A DNA stretch of 64,000 nucleotides from Thunnus maccoyii (lineage: Eukaryota; Chordata; Actinopteri; Scombriformes; Scombridae). Numbering within the stretch: the first letter of the stretch is position 1; the number at the start of each line of letters is the position of its first letter. The position numbers and the translations under genes are program-made. The notes below the pieces were generated by a model. The model was not told where the DNA came from, searched no databases, and was given only the letters and a program-made list of their open reading frames with translations. Location of the stretch: the NCBI RefSeq assembly GCF_910596095.1, contig NC_056534.1, positions 10,356,490-10,420,489 on the forward strand, in the 5' to 3' direction. Positions 1 to 10,216 of the stretch are shown here, piece after piece.

Positions 1-363
1 AGAGTGAAGTAGAAAAGAGAGACGGAGACAGCAATGTGACCTCGCTACACTACGAGTCCCGACCTGCGCACAGTTATTTAACTTTTTTTCTTCTTCCCAA
101 AAAACAATTTTTAAAATATTGGTACAAAATAAATATTCATAAAAACCTTCTATTTGTGCTTTTCCGAATACCCTATTTGGCTCCACCTCTAATGTAGACC
201 AGCAGGGGGAAAATCCCCACCATCGCCCCCGGCAAATCACACCCTGGCTGGGGAATGAAATCTGAGGGTTCTGAAAAGGCTCACACTACAAGCATGATAT
301 ATATCAAATATAAACATTAATTAATTAATTACTTCTTTTTCTTTTCTTTTCTCTAATTCTCAG
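1..363. other. Intron DNA upstream of the first visible exon of P0
   Basis: No coding exon is visible here. The last 80 bases (about 285-363) resemble the end of the G-H intron of P1 and P3 (ATATATCAAA, ATTAATTAATT, pyrimidine tract, then CAG), so this is the tail of the corresponding P0 intron. Bases 1-280 look like interspersed-repeat DNA with a C/G-rich block around 190-250 that I cannot assign to a family. The upstream exons of P0 must lie to the left of the window. Confidence 0.5.
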
Positions 364-2926
364 GTATGTTGTGATGCAGTATGATTCCATTTACCGCAAG
401 ACTGGTACGCTCATGTCAAACAATCCTGAGTGGAATGCTCATTATGATCTTGGCATGGTCAGTAAATTCTTCTCATTAGTTCTGTTTGCAGTTTTTGGGG
501 AGTACTACTGCATCATGTGAAAAAAGTTGTATAAAGCCGTTCAAGGCTCCAGAGAAAGATACGCAGTGTGATAAACTGCCTCAAATAATGTCACTTGAGT
601 CAGCATCAGTTGGGACTGAAGACAAGAAACTTGGGGGTGTACCATCAGATGTGTAGATCATTGTAAATTGTAAATATTTAAAACCAAGGTAGCAGTCACA
701 GTCAGTAGGAGTGAGAAGCCCTTTTCTTTTTGAAAACCATTTCAATTAGGAGTTTGGTTAGAGCTTTGTCTTTTTGTTACAGCTATTTTTTTGTCAGGGA
801 AGTTTAGGGTTGGGGTTAGTCGATGTTTGTTTGTTGTTTTGGGAATTGCGCAACTTTGGCAAATAAACTGCTACATTGTGAACTTTGATGGTTTGTTTGG
901 CTGACCATTCTTGGGATTGGGAAGAGCGGGGTCTCTAAGCATGTTGTGTCCAGGTTTCCCCTAGACTAGAGACATAACATGATTTTGGGGCTCGTCCATT
1001 CTTTCTTTTGTCCGTTGGCGCATCGGATCAGTTTGGTGAGAGTTTCAGTCAGTCACCACTGCTTTGACTGAAGACAAATTGGATACATGTAGGAAAGCTA
1101 ATTGCAGATTTCTTTGACGTGCAAGTGCCTTTAAATGCAAAGAAAAATGAGTTAAAAGAGCCCCTGCATGAGAAGCTGAGTGAAAGGGGTTTGTTTGATG
1201 AGCCAGCTTCTGTAGGTGGAGCTGAGCCGGCTGAGCTAGCTGGTGTTCCCACCCCACTCCAAAGTCTCCCTGTGTTGGCTGGCAGTGCTGCAGAGGAGCA
1301 TTAACTCTGCACATAAAGGAGGTGGAGTTGAGACATGGGGAGTTGGAGGTGGAAGCTATGCATTTAAGGGTTAGGGCTCTGGAGCGGGGAGCCACTGCAA
1401 CTGCCAGTCCTTCAATCACTTTGCCGCCCTCCCCCAGCTTGTGACAGCTTCGATGTGAGTAGGCACATTGTACTAGTCCCACCTTTTAGAGAGTATGAGG
1501 TAGAGTCATATTTCAATGCATTTGAATGCATAGCAGCCACACTACACTGGCCAAAGGCTGTCTTCTACTCCAATTTGTGTTTGTGGGGAAAGCTCAGGAG
1601 GTATGCACGTCTCATGTCAATAGAGGACAGTTTAGATTATGATATTCTGAAAGCAACTGTCTTCCATGCTTATGAATTAGTGCCTGAAGCCTATAGGCAA
1701 AAATTTAGAAAATGTGAAAAGACTGCCACCCAGACATGTGTAGAGCTTGTGAGGGAGAAAGGTACTGGCAGATGAGTTTTCTGTGATGCACAAAGGTGTA
1801 TCTTCTCCTCCGAATCGGCAAGATCCAGTTCCCATCGAGAGAAGGGTTAAATCCCCAAAAAGTGGCTCCCTTTTTTTGATTATGTCAAAAGGGTTAACTT
1901 TCAACCTAACAAATATTAGAAGATACAGCCTACCGTCATAGCTTGCTCCTTCTCTTCGCATATACGATGTGAGATGTGATCTTGGCACAATCTTACTTGC
2001 ATAGTGTTCTACTCACTGACATCACTCACTCTTTATTTTTTATTTAATTCAATTCAATTCAATTCAATATAACTTTATTAATCCACAAAGGCAATTTGAT
2101 TTTGGGCATAATAAAAACAGACAGGAAAATCATAATAATATAAAGATAAAAATAAATAAATGAGGAAATAGTCCACATGACAGATAGGCATTTAAGTATT
2201 TCATGCACCAAGCTCCAGATAGAGCACAAGCTGTCCTTCAGTTCCTTGTTCACCAGGCAGATAGCTTCAGGAATGAACGATGAGGGAGTATCTGGAACTG
2301 AGGGTGAAGGACATGGGTACTTTCCCCCATGATGTCGTGGGCCTTTACCCTGACCTGCTGCTCACAGAATTCATTTATTCTCTTTTTTCTTTCCCCTCAT
2401 TTTTTTCTTTTCCTTGAACTTTCTTGATGTAATATTTTTATAATTGTTATTATAAATACGTTACTACTGGTTTGTTATTTTATTTAATGATTTTATTATT
2501 CTGTTTTATAATTGGCTCATGAAAGTGATTGTTACAACCATCTTTTTGCCGTAAATAGTCATTTTAAATTAATGAATAAATAAAAGTGGGGGAAAAACTG
2601 TCCATTGTGAGTGTGGCAGTGCTTTAAGAGTACAATGCTACATCAGTTGAGTACTCTCAGGATGATCTTCAACTCAACCTTGTATTTTTAATTTTTCTTA
2701 TTCTTTTATAAAGGTGGATACACGCTTAACTTTGAAGTTTGAGGTCTTGGATCAAGACTGGCATCGTGTCGACCATCTGATATCATGTGAGGTCTCCCCA
2801 ACCCAGGGGCTACACAGTCGCACCTGTTCATCATCACTAGGCAGACTCGATGTCAAGTACAAACTGACCTGTGACCCTCACTTGACTGGAGACAAGTGTG
2901 ATCGTTACAAACCATCTCCACTTTGA
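364..2926 (+). CDS. Perforin-1-like protein P0, last two coding exons only (A type, partial)
   Basis: Two exons are visible: 364-457 (94 bp, after TTCTCAG and before GTCAGT) and 2714-2926 (after ATAAAG, ending in TGA). They match the last two exons of the complete perforin genes P1-P4 in length, phase and sequence, and encode the second half of the C2 domain. The calcium-loop region reads V-L-D-Q-D-W, so the D-x-D pair is kept, but the usual V-W is V-L and the later D-D is V-D. The protein ends L-T-G-D-K-C-D-R-Y-K-P-S-P-L. The 3' flank, with AATAAA at 3011-3016, aligns with those of P1 and P3, placing P0 in the A type. The intron between the exons is expanded by repeats (retroelement fragment at about 770-1790 and LINE tail at about 2040-2350). 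The reading frame is intact here, but the C2 residues are more diverged than in other copies, so P0 may be drifting. Whether the gene works cannot be judged because its 5' part is outside the window. Confidence 0.75.
770..1790 (+). mobile_element. LTR-retroelement fragment (LTR end, primer-binding-like site, gag-like ORFs) in the last P0 intron
   Basis: Around 987-1000 the sequence reads TTTTGGGGCTCGTCC, which resembles a proline-tRNA primer-binding site, with an AATAAA-containing, LTR-like stretch before it. Downstream are two short open stretches. The one at about 1119-1304 is Lys/Glu-rich and ends early. The one at about 1446-1775 contains V-P-P-F-R-E-Y-E-V-E-S-Y-F and A-Y-E-L-V-P-E-A-Y-R-Q-K-F, the pattern of SCAN-like gag capsid regions of fish LTR elements. 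No protease, reverse transcriptase or second LTR follows, so this is a truncated, stop-containing relic. P1 and P3 lack it in the same intron. The outer borders are approximate. Confidence 0.6.
2040..2350 (-). repeat. Antisense LINE 3' end with short (AATTC)n tail
   Basis: On the + strand it starts with about four AATTC repeats (2046-2068) followed by ATAACTTTATTAATCCACAAAGGCAA. Read on the minus strand this is a 3' untranslated end with AATAAAGTTAT and a (GAATT)n tail, typical of CR1/Rex-like fish LINEs. No reverse-transcriptase coding region is left. Family assignment is from pattern only. Confidence 0.45.
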
Positions 2927-4285
2927 GAAATGCATTTTGGAGTCACACTATTCATAAATCCCAAGGCCTTAATTTAATTGAGTGTAATATTTGATTAACA
3001 TTTAACAGGTAATAAAGGACTGAGGGATTATACATTTATTTTCCTGCCATTGAATCACAATATTCTGTTTTCTCTTTTACGTCTGTTTAGGGTTCAATCA
3101 ATCATTTGACCATATAAAGTTAAGTGCTGTGTAAGCCAAATGACTGTTACACTTTTCAGTTTTCTGTTTTATATACTGTTAAAATTGCAATATATCACTT
3201 ATTATTTGAACATATAAATTAGACATATATTCATATACAATATGTAATTGAAAAAAAGAAGAAGCTAAATCTTGTGTCTTTCTTTTTTATGTAAACAACA
3301 GCTTGGATGTTTTTTTTGTTGGTAGGGCTATACTGGTTACGATATTGTTTTACATTTGGATCGCAGATTGTGTTGTAAAGGTTGTTGGTAATTATCTTTA
3401 ATAAAACTGTCAATTTCTTGTTATGTCTTTCAAAAGAGAGAAACTTGTGTGCAATCTTCAAGTAAAGACAAAATCAAAAGGTAAGATGTGTCTCAAAGTC
3501 ACAGGCACATCCTTTCTATAAACACACTGTGCAAAGCATTTTTAAAATTACACAACCCATCAAATAGAAGATAAAAGTCGTTTGTTTAAGAAGATGTTGT
3601 GACTTTTTCTGATTTATTTAATTATATGACAAATTTTTGGTCAAGCTTTTCCATTATTATACTTGGCTTTCAGAAGGAAACTGAACATTTCAGCCACTCA
3701 GATGAATCAAATTTGTTACACAGAGAATGTTGATAATATCATAGAGAACTCACTGAGAAAAGGTCTTATTAGGGATTTATCAGGTGAAAAAATCAATCAG
3801 GCGGGTGTCAAGTAACAAAAACATCAATTCTTCCAATGGACAGTGAGTGATTTAAATTAAAGTCAATATAAACCTGTTATGTCAGACATGATGCAGGATT
3901 TCATCTTCATAAAATGTAAAATCCCCTGGAATAAAAAAAATCATAATTAAATTAGAATTATGTCAGCAAATATAGTAATACAGTAGGTATAGTGAATTTT
4001 ACAGATAAATAGTCATGGGAGACGAGAGTCACAGCCCCTGTTTACTACACATTAAAATCACTGGGTTAAAATTTTACTCAGTTTGGGTCAATATAGTACC
4101 AACACAATACTGAGTTAATGTTACATAGAAAGCCACTTAAGACAAGGGGTTGTTTTGACCCAGTTATAGTGTCATTTTTATTTTACTGTTGGGTTATTTA
4201 CTCAAACTATAATCTACTCTACTCTTTTTTAACTTACATGTCACGGTTTACTATTGATTGCTAATAATTTGTGTATCTTTTGAAT
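2927..4285. other. 3' flank of P0; no further gene seen
   Basis: Bases 2927-3120 align with the 3' flanks of P1 and P3 and contain AATAAA at 3011-3016. Bases 3230-3480 keep AT-rich flank sequence with TTAATAAAAC on the + strand. Bases 4050-4200 have a GGGTTAAAA / TTGACCCAG pair in opposite orientation that may be the remains of a small MITE. I see no coding exon. Confidence 0.4.
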
Positions 4286-4289
4286 GTTA

Positions 4290-4497
4290 TATGTACATCT
4301 TTTTGCACAAGAAACAATACATTTGTGGACGATGAATTGTTTTCTTCTCCGGGTGTGGGCGAGACTTAATTGTGCTCTGTCTCTATGTGTGAGGACACAA
4401 AGATTCACCTGTCCAGCCAAGAGGGGCAGATTTGAATTGCAGTACACTCTGTCACCCGTCTGGAGACAAGTGCAACCTGTTCAACCCAACTCCATAG
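4290..4497 (+). pseudogene. Broken last (C2) exon of a sixth perforin-like gene, B-type flank
   Basis: From about 4377 the sequence reads CTATGTGTGAGGACACAAAG, then in frame F-T-C-P-A-K-R-G-R-F-E-L-Q-Y-T-L. After this a deletion removes about 15 bases that in P1-P4 encode T-C-D-P-H-L, shifting the frame. The following bases still show the remains of G-D-K-C-N-x-x-x-P-T-P and a TAG before TGAGAGATGCATT, the conserved post-stop sequence. The first half of the exon is poorly recognisable and no other exon of this copy is found nearby. The 3' flank (AAGTGTGATATCAGAT, then the 5.2-5.7 kb stretch) matches that of P2, not P1, so this was probably a B-type copy. Confidence 0.7.
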
Positions 4498-4596
4498 TGA
4501 GAGATGCATTCTGGATGTCACATTATTCACAAATGCTGCTCGCTTTCCTTTTATGTGCTTTTAAGTGTGATATCAGATCTGTTGATTATTTGCTTT

Positions 4597-4981
4597 AAAG
4601 GAGCAGTGTGTAGAATTTAGTGGCATCTAGCGAAACAGACTTGGCAGAAATGGAATATAATACTCATAAATATGTTCTAATTAGCGTATAATCACCTGAC
4701 AATAAGAATCATTGTGTTTTGTTACCTTAGAATGAGCCCTTTATATCTACATAAGGAGTGGGTCTTCTTCCACCGAGGCTAACATGTTTCTACAGTAGCC
4801 CAAAATTGACAAACTAATCACTGGCTCAAGAGAGGGTCTTTTGCGTTTTTTGTGAGTTTCGTGGCCCCCATAGGTTCTCCTACACGCTTGGAGGAGGAGG
4901 TGGAAGAGAGGAGTATTCAGTTGGTTGCAATCTGCAGCCTCACCGCTAGATGCCACTAGATCCTACACACTAGTCCTTTAA
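4597..4981. mobile_element. Palindromic MITE (TTAAAGG... termini)
   Basis: The left end reads TTAAAGGAGCAGTGTGTAGA and the right end, reverse-complemented, TTAAAGGACTAGTGTGTAGG. Both continue into a shared GTGGCATCTAGCG, so the element has long imperfect terminal inverted repeats. It has no coding capacity, and the open minus-strand frame inside it is not a gene. The arrangement matches a non-autonomous DNA transposon common in percomorph genomes (from memory of that pattern, not a search). It lies in the 3' flank of the broken B exon and is bordered by a direct repeat of about 34 bp. Confidence 0.7.
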
Positions 4982-6055
4982 GTGTGATGTCAGATCTGTT
5001 GATTACGTTCTTGAAGTTGTCACTGAACATAATTTGAGGGTCATCATTCTGTGTGGCAGTGGGGTTAAAATTAGAGGTATATTCACATTATGCAACTGAA
5101 GTGTTTGACTTATAAAAGAAACCTGCTTTATGACTGAAAAAATAGTTTTCTAACATTACAGATGAACATTGATCATTTTGATTCAGTGGTTTATTAGTGT
5201 TAAACTATGTATTAAAATATAATTTAGGAGTGATAGCAGGTTTTGAATCTGGTGATGGGGTTATCCTGTGATTTCCATTGAGATTGCCAATTACAGATTT
5301 ATGGTTGTTGGTGCTTATTTAGAGTTCACTTGTGTCAAATCAATAATGTCTACCATACCTTCTTGTGCAAATAAAGCATATGGAAACATGAGCTGCATCT
5401 TAAAACTTAAGAAAGACAGCTTGTACAGCTTGTAACCTTACATAAAACAAAAAACTTGTGTACAAACATGACATTTCTCCTGACTTCTCTCCAGAACTTG
5501 AGATACCAAGATGGAAGGGGTCTTTCTATTACGCAAGACGATTCAGTCAGAGACATGTCAAGGAATGACAGTTTATAGCAAATGGTTATACAGTTAGATT
5601 TTGAGAAAAGGCTTTGCTATTTGAAAGAGCTTTCCAAGAATCTGAGCAGCGACAAGGATTCTGTTTATTAATCCACCTAACAGACATACGTAGACATTAA
5701 ATCTAAGTTAAAATCAACAATATGAAATACCACATAAAGGATGAGGTTGGGGTTGTAGAGGGAGCTGCAGCAGCAAACTGCATTGGCAAGAGAGAAATCA
5801 TCAGAGTGAGCTGTGACAGTGTCAGGTTCAAATGTCCAATCACTTGCATGAATGTGATCGGATGTTACCGGCTACACAGCTGCCAATGAGTCAGTGAATA
5901 TGAGCATATTGAAAACAACTGAGACCAATCAGCTGAAACAAACAGGACTTCAGTGCTCTGCCCAAACTAACACTATGCTCCATTAGTTCTTGAGTATCAA
6001 ATAATAATGATTTCTGTTTCACAGAATGTGTTTTGTGTTTTTCTCACTCTTCATC
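4982..6055. other. Ancient B-type 3' flank, then unassigned intergenic DNA
   Basis: Bases about 5245-5675 align closely with about 29977-30417 downstream of P2, sharing GAATCTGGTGATGGGGTTAT, a CAAATAAAGCATATGGAAAC polyadenylation-like site (5368-5387) and TCTGAGCAGCGACAAGGATT. This is the remaining 3' flank of the eroded B-type copy. Similarity stops near 5675. Bases 5680-6055 hold nothing I recognise. Confidence 0.6.
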
Positions 6056-6059
6056 AAAG

Positions 6060-6480
6060 AGTCTGAGAGTCTACACAGCCATGCTAGCAGCTCTGTGAGG
6101 CTACATAGACATCAGCAGTGCTTTGAGCTATATGCTAACATGCTGACATTTAGCAGGTATAATGTTTACCATGTTTACCTTCTATTTACCATGTTTACCT
6201 TCTATTTTGATTAAATTTTGCAGGGTTGGTTACAAACCAGAGTATAAGACAAATTAATATTTTTGCCTGATAATGAAAAGCAAAGAAATCACCAAAGTTA
6301 TTACAGTTCATCTAAACATAAATGTGTGTGTCCAATATCATTGTAATTGTACAGCAGACATTTTAGCATTAGTAGCACCAGAGAAAAAATGTTCCTTGTA
6401 AATCCAAAAATCAATAGGATTTACAATGTGGGAACCATGAATGTCACTCATTTTTTTAAGTTATATTACTATCCGTCCAC
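6060..6480 (+). repeat. Diverged copy of the 'GCTAACATGCTAAC' fish repeat family
   Basis: It contains ATATGCTAACATGCTGACAT, TTTAGCAGGTATAATGTTTACC, ACCAAAGTTATTACAGTTCAT and GGGAACCATGAATGTCACTC. The same sequence blocks occur in the same order in the C-D introns of P2 (about 26190-26810) and P4 (about 50390-50960). It is non-coding and looks like a mobile repeat of moderate age. Confidence 0.6.
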
Positions 6481-8640
6481 TCATTGGCAATAAAAAATGA
6501 TTAATACATGTAAATTGCTTCAAAATTCTTACATATGGCACCTATAAGCCAGTGATTTGCATTGTTATAAGTTTTCTCTGGACTCATTCCTCCAAGCATG
6601 TTTTTTGTTTGTGTTGTTTTAACAGCAGTCATTTAATCCAAGGTCATTTCCTTAAAGCTTTACACCCTTTCTGCTTTGACTTTACTATCTTATCTCTTTT
6701 TATTTGCTTTCCCCTCTTTTTCCTTGCTTCCTCATAAGTTGCCATACTCTGCTTGTCTCAGGTCAAAGAGCTAGAGATCTTGCTACTGTTGGTTCTGTTT
6801 TTGATGACTGGCAGTGGAGCAGCAAAATCAACATTTTGGGCATTTGGAACAGGTAGATCCCTCTTTTTAACTTTTTGTAGGAAGATGACATCAGGAGTCT
6901 TGAATGGGTCAGACTGATAATTAATTTTAAAAGATTTAAGAACCAAAGATTAACTTCTGCATGATGCAGTAGATAGAGAGCATAATTTGAGCTCCGATGC
7001 TGGAAACTTTATCAACAAAAAAGGACAAAAAAGTCTCACAGATTTGCAAGAGACTTAACTAAAGTTAGGAGATGATAATCATAGTTCAGTATATTGGGAT
7101 TGGGGGTATTTGCTGAAATCAGAAGTTTTGAAAACTATTTGGTTCTTTTAACAATTATGTCAACTATTATGTCTTACATTAGATTGACTAATCTCAAACT
7201 GACATCAGCAGCAAAACATCAGTGACTGTAAATTATTCTGTTATTCTGAGGCTGCCTGGCTCTGAATGATTGAATCAAAGTCAGTGTAGTGGTTCAGGAC
7301 ATTAACTGAATGATAACAATCAACACATAATCTTGCATTTTGTGGTTCCTAAGGATTGGCTGATCTTTCTGTGAATGCATGTGTGTATGTATTTATATGC
7401 AGGCTGATGAAGGTCGCTTGATCAAGACGTAGCTATTTAGTAAATGTGTGCAGGAGTGGATTTTTTGTTTTGTTCTCAAGCAATTAACATAAAAAAAACT
7501 GAGAATTAAAATTTAAATCAATAACCAGTCAGTAATATTTAAGTGATCATAATTCCACCACAACTAACTGGGTTAATTTTGTTTATAGCCTACACAGGTG
7601 CTATAATTATCTCCACTATGGTGGTAACTTTAAAGCAGAGGGTTTGATTAATATATACTAAATACTCTATCAGCCAAGACCAATACAAAAACATAATGAG
7701 ATAACACAGGTTAACAACAGAAACAATATACATAGCATGCAAATAGCTGGGTAGGTCTGGCAATGCCTGGAACAGGTGTATAAAATTGTGTGGGAATATC
7801 AATTAAAACACAACAGAGGAAAACCACACCAACAGTAATAAACCATCATTGCTTTCACAGTCTATACAAGAGAAACTGGTCATAAAATCATATAGGAACA
7901 CTACATACAGTCTTATCTCAAGATGAAAGAGTGTAAACATTGATAAGCAATTGTGTAGTGGGCCACTACTTCCTTAACCAGACAATACTAGCAACTGATG
8001 ATGATGATAAACATACTTACTGTACAAAAACTGCAGCCTTTTAGGATAAGGCTGCAGTCCAGCCCTAAGCCCATTATTTCCTGCTGAATAAAAGGGAAAT
8101 TTTGGTTCAAATGAGACTCCTTGATGACAAGCCTGAAAACATTTTAGGCATACAGTTATGACTGCTATTTAAATTACATGATTTAAAATTTTAACAGTGC
8201 ATTGACATCTGCTTTAAATATTGTTGCTCCACTAAAAGTTAAAAAGAGGTCAACTGACTGAATCTCCCCATGGTTAAACAATAATAGCATTAATGAGATC
8301 AACAGAATCTGAGAGAAAATGGAGGAAAATTAGGCTCACAGTTCACTGTAATATGTACAAAGAAGCCATGACCGTCTATAACAAAGCAATACGTCTGGCA
8401 AAAAATGATTACTTTTATTATTACAGAGAATACTGGGATTTCTAGAATATTATTCTCCAACATTGAGTGGTGAGTTCCACCTCCCATCCCCAAAAATGTG
8501 ATAAACTCACATTGTTGTTGTGCTTTAATATCATGTTTTTCCAATAAATCTTTAAATTAATTGTTTGTGCTGTTTTTGGGAGTCTTTTACTATGACAAAG
8601 CCGTCTTAGTTGTTTGGCTATTAAGTAAATATGTAAATAT
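6481..8640. other. Intergenic DNA between the P0/B relic and P1; nothing recognised
   Basis: AT-rich sequence with only short chance open frames and no splice-compatible perforin exon. From about 8525 (CATGTTTTTCCAATAAATCT) the sequence aligns with about 39530 onward upstream of P3, marking the start of the shared A-type promoter region. Confidence 0.4.
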
Positions 8641-8771
8641 GTAAATATATAGTAAATATGACCACAATGTTTGCTGTTACCTGCAGACTTGACTATCACA
8701 CAACATCCTGGGACTGACTGAGACACATTGCAAAGGAGAAACATTGAGAAACCCTGCTGATACCTGAACAG
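8641..8771 (+). promoter_or_regulatory. Putative core promoter and untranslated exon 1 of P1
   Basis: Bases about 8670-8771 (CTGTTACCTGCAGACTTGAC ... TACCTGAACAG, then GTAATC) align with the matching stretches upstream of P2, P3 and P4. All end at the same splice-donor-like site, so this is best read as a 5' untranslated exon joined to the acceptor at 10197. Upstream is the weak TATA-like ATATATAG (8645-8652); the B-type genes have a stronger TATAAAAG here. The transcription start is inferred, not observed. Confidence 0.55.
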
Positions 8772-8891
8772 GTAATCATAAACATGAACGTAATAAACAA
8801 AAAATAAAGATGTGCATGATGAACATTTAAAGGGTTCATTGACACAAATTACAAAATAAATACTGTACATTAAGTTCCACTCACTTACAGT

Positions 8892-9439
8892 TGTAAAAGT
8901 GAAGAAAGACCAAAGGTCAAAGTCTTATCATTTTAATGTGCAGAGATGTGTAAGGATAATCATTACTTTTCTCCTTGGCCAATGTGTGCATGTTTCTGAG
9001 AGAAGGAATGTGTCTTAAGAGGCCCATACCCCTCACTTTCCATCCTGGCTTAGGCTCAAATAAGGTACCATTCTGTGTCTTGGAATAAACAGGACATGTT
9101 GAGGGGTCGAAGGCCACATATGCCTTGAGGCTCTTCCTTGATTTGTGTCTTTAGGTGATGTGGCTCCTAGTTAAAATACATGTACATGTATCTTGTGGCT
9201 GTTTGCCATCGGCTGTAATCCATAAATTTGTATGATTTGACCAATCACAGATCATTTCTTCGTTCCTTCTCCAACTATAATAGGATAGGGTTGCTTTTTA
9301 CTCGCTGAGACGAACTGATGCAAATCTTTGTGTGTTCTGTCTCTTGATTGTACAATAACATTTTTTTAATCTTCAACCCAGCAGTGTTTTATGTATTATT
9401 TCATATGTGTGCTTAGTGTTTTCAGACAATTTCCACAAG
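8892..9439 (+). mobile_element. Solo-LTR-like insertion upstream of P1
   Basis: The paralogous region upstream of P3 reads CCTACAGTGGTATTTACTC. Around P1, the bases ACAGT occur on both sides (8887-8891 and 9440-9444) of a 548-bp block that P3 lacks. The block begins TGTAAAAGTGAAG and contains a CCAATCA box, TATAATAGG and CAATAA-type sequence, in keeping with an LTR promoter. The right end (CCACAAG) is not a perfect CA, so assignment to an LTR class is tentative. The insertion itself and its 5-bp duplication are clear. Confidence 0.6.
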
Positions 9440-10216
9440 ACAGTAGTATTTGCTCATGCAGATTTACTTTAGTTTGATTTAGTTTTGACAAAATAATCTT
9501 AAGGTCCACTTACTACCTTATTTAGAGCTTTCAACTTCATCTCACAGTCTTCTTTAGCAGGTGGAGTAGGCTCAGTTGTCATCACATGTTTTATGTGATT
9601 TTGTGACACGGTGGAGGTTAATGGATTTTCACTTGTAGTGCTTAACACATCAAATATGATATCTGACAAACTCAAGAGTAAGATTTCTCTGATGTTTTAG
9701 TTTTATGTGGAAGTTTATCATTCAAGGTATACAGTGACAGTGACAGCTGATAGCAGCAAAGACCACCTAATCAGCTCCTAGCAGAGGCAAGACAGGCGAG
9801 AGTTGGATGAACTTTGAGAGAAGGAGAAAAAGAAAGAGGAAGAAGAGTCCAATAAAATGGTAGATGGGCATCACGATGAAGATATAAGAGGGAGGGAGAA
9901 TAGCAGGACATTTGCCAAGTTAGGCACCTCCAGGCTGCTGTGCTTGTTTGATAAATAAAGTTCATGACTCAGGGTCTAGACTGAAACAAGGCCAATAGTT
10001 TGCTAAATTGACATCATAGCACACATAATACACGGATACAAAGAGGTAAAATAACATTTTCATCCCACAACAAGGTAATAAAGAAACAAACATTTGTACA
10101 TTTGTTTTTGTTGCGTTCATTAATAATTATGTGTAGTTGAAATGACACTCACTGATTTCCTTTTCCACTGTCTCTGTCTTTCTCTGAAACATTTCAGTGT
10201 CTCTTTGCTTCCAGCC

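Noticed and set aside
9771..9965. Minus-strand open frame of 64 codons upstream of P1
   Set aside because: The paralogous stretch upstream of P3 does not keep the frame, and it shows no known domain.
10142..10216. In-frame upstream ATG giving a 25-residue N-terminal extension of P1 (also P2, and longer ones in P3 and P4)
   Set aside because: The extension is encoded by the pyrimidine-rich tract of a conserved 3' splice site (TTTCAG at 10197), and the downstream ATG gives a normal signal peptide.
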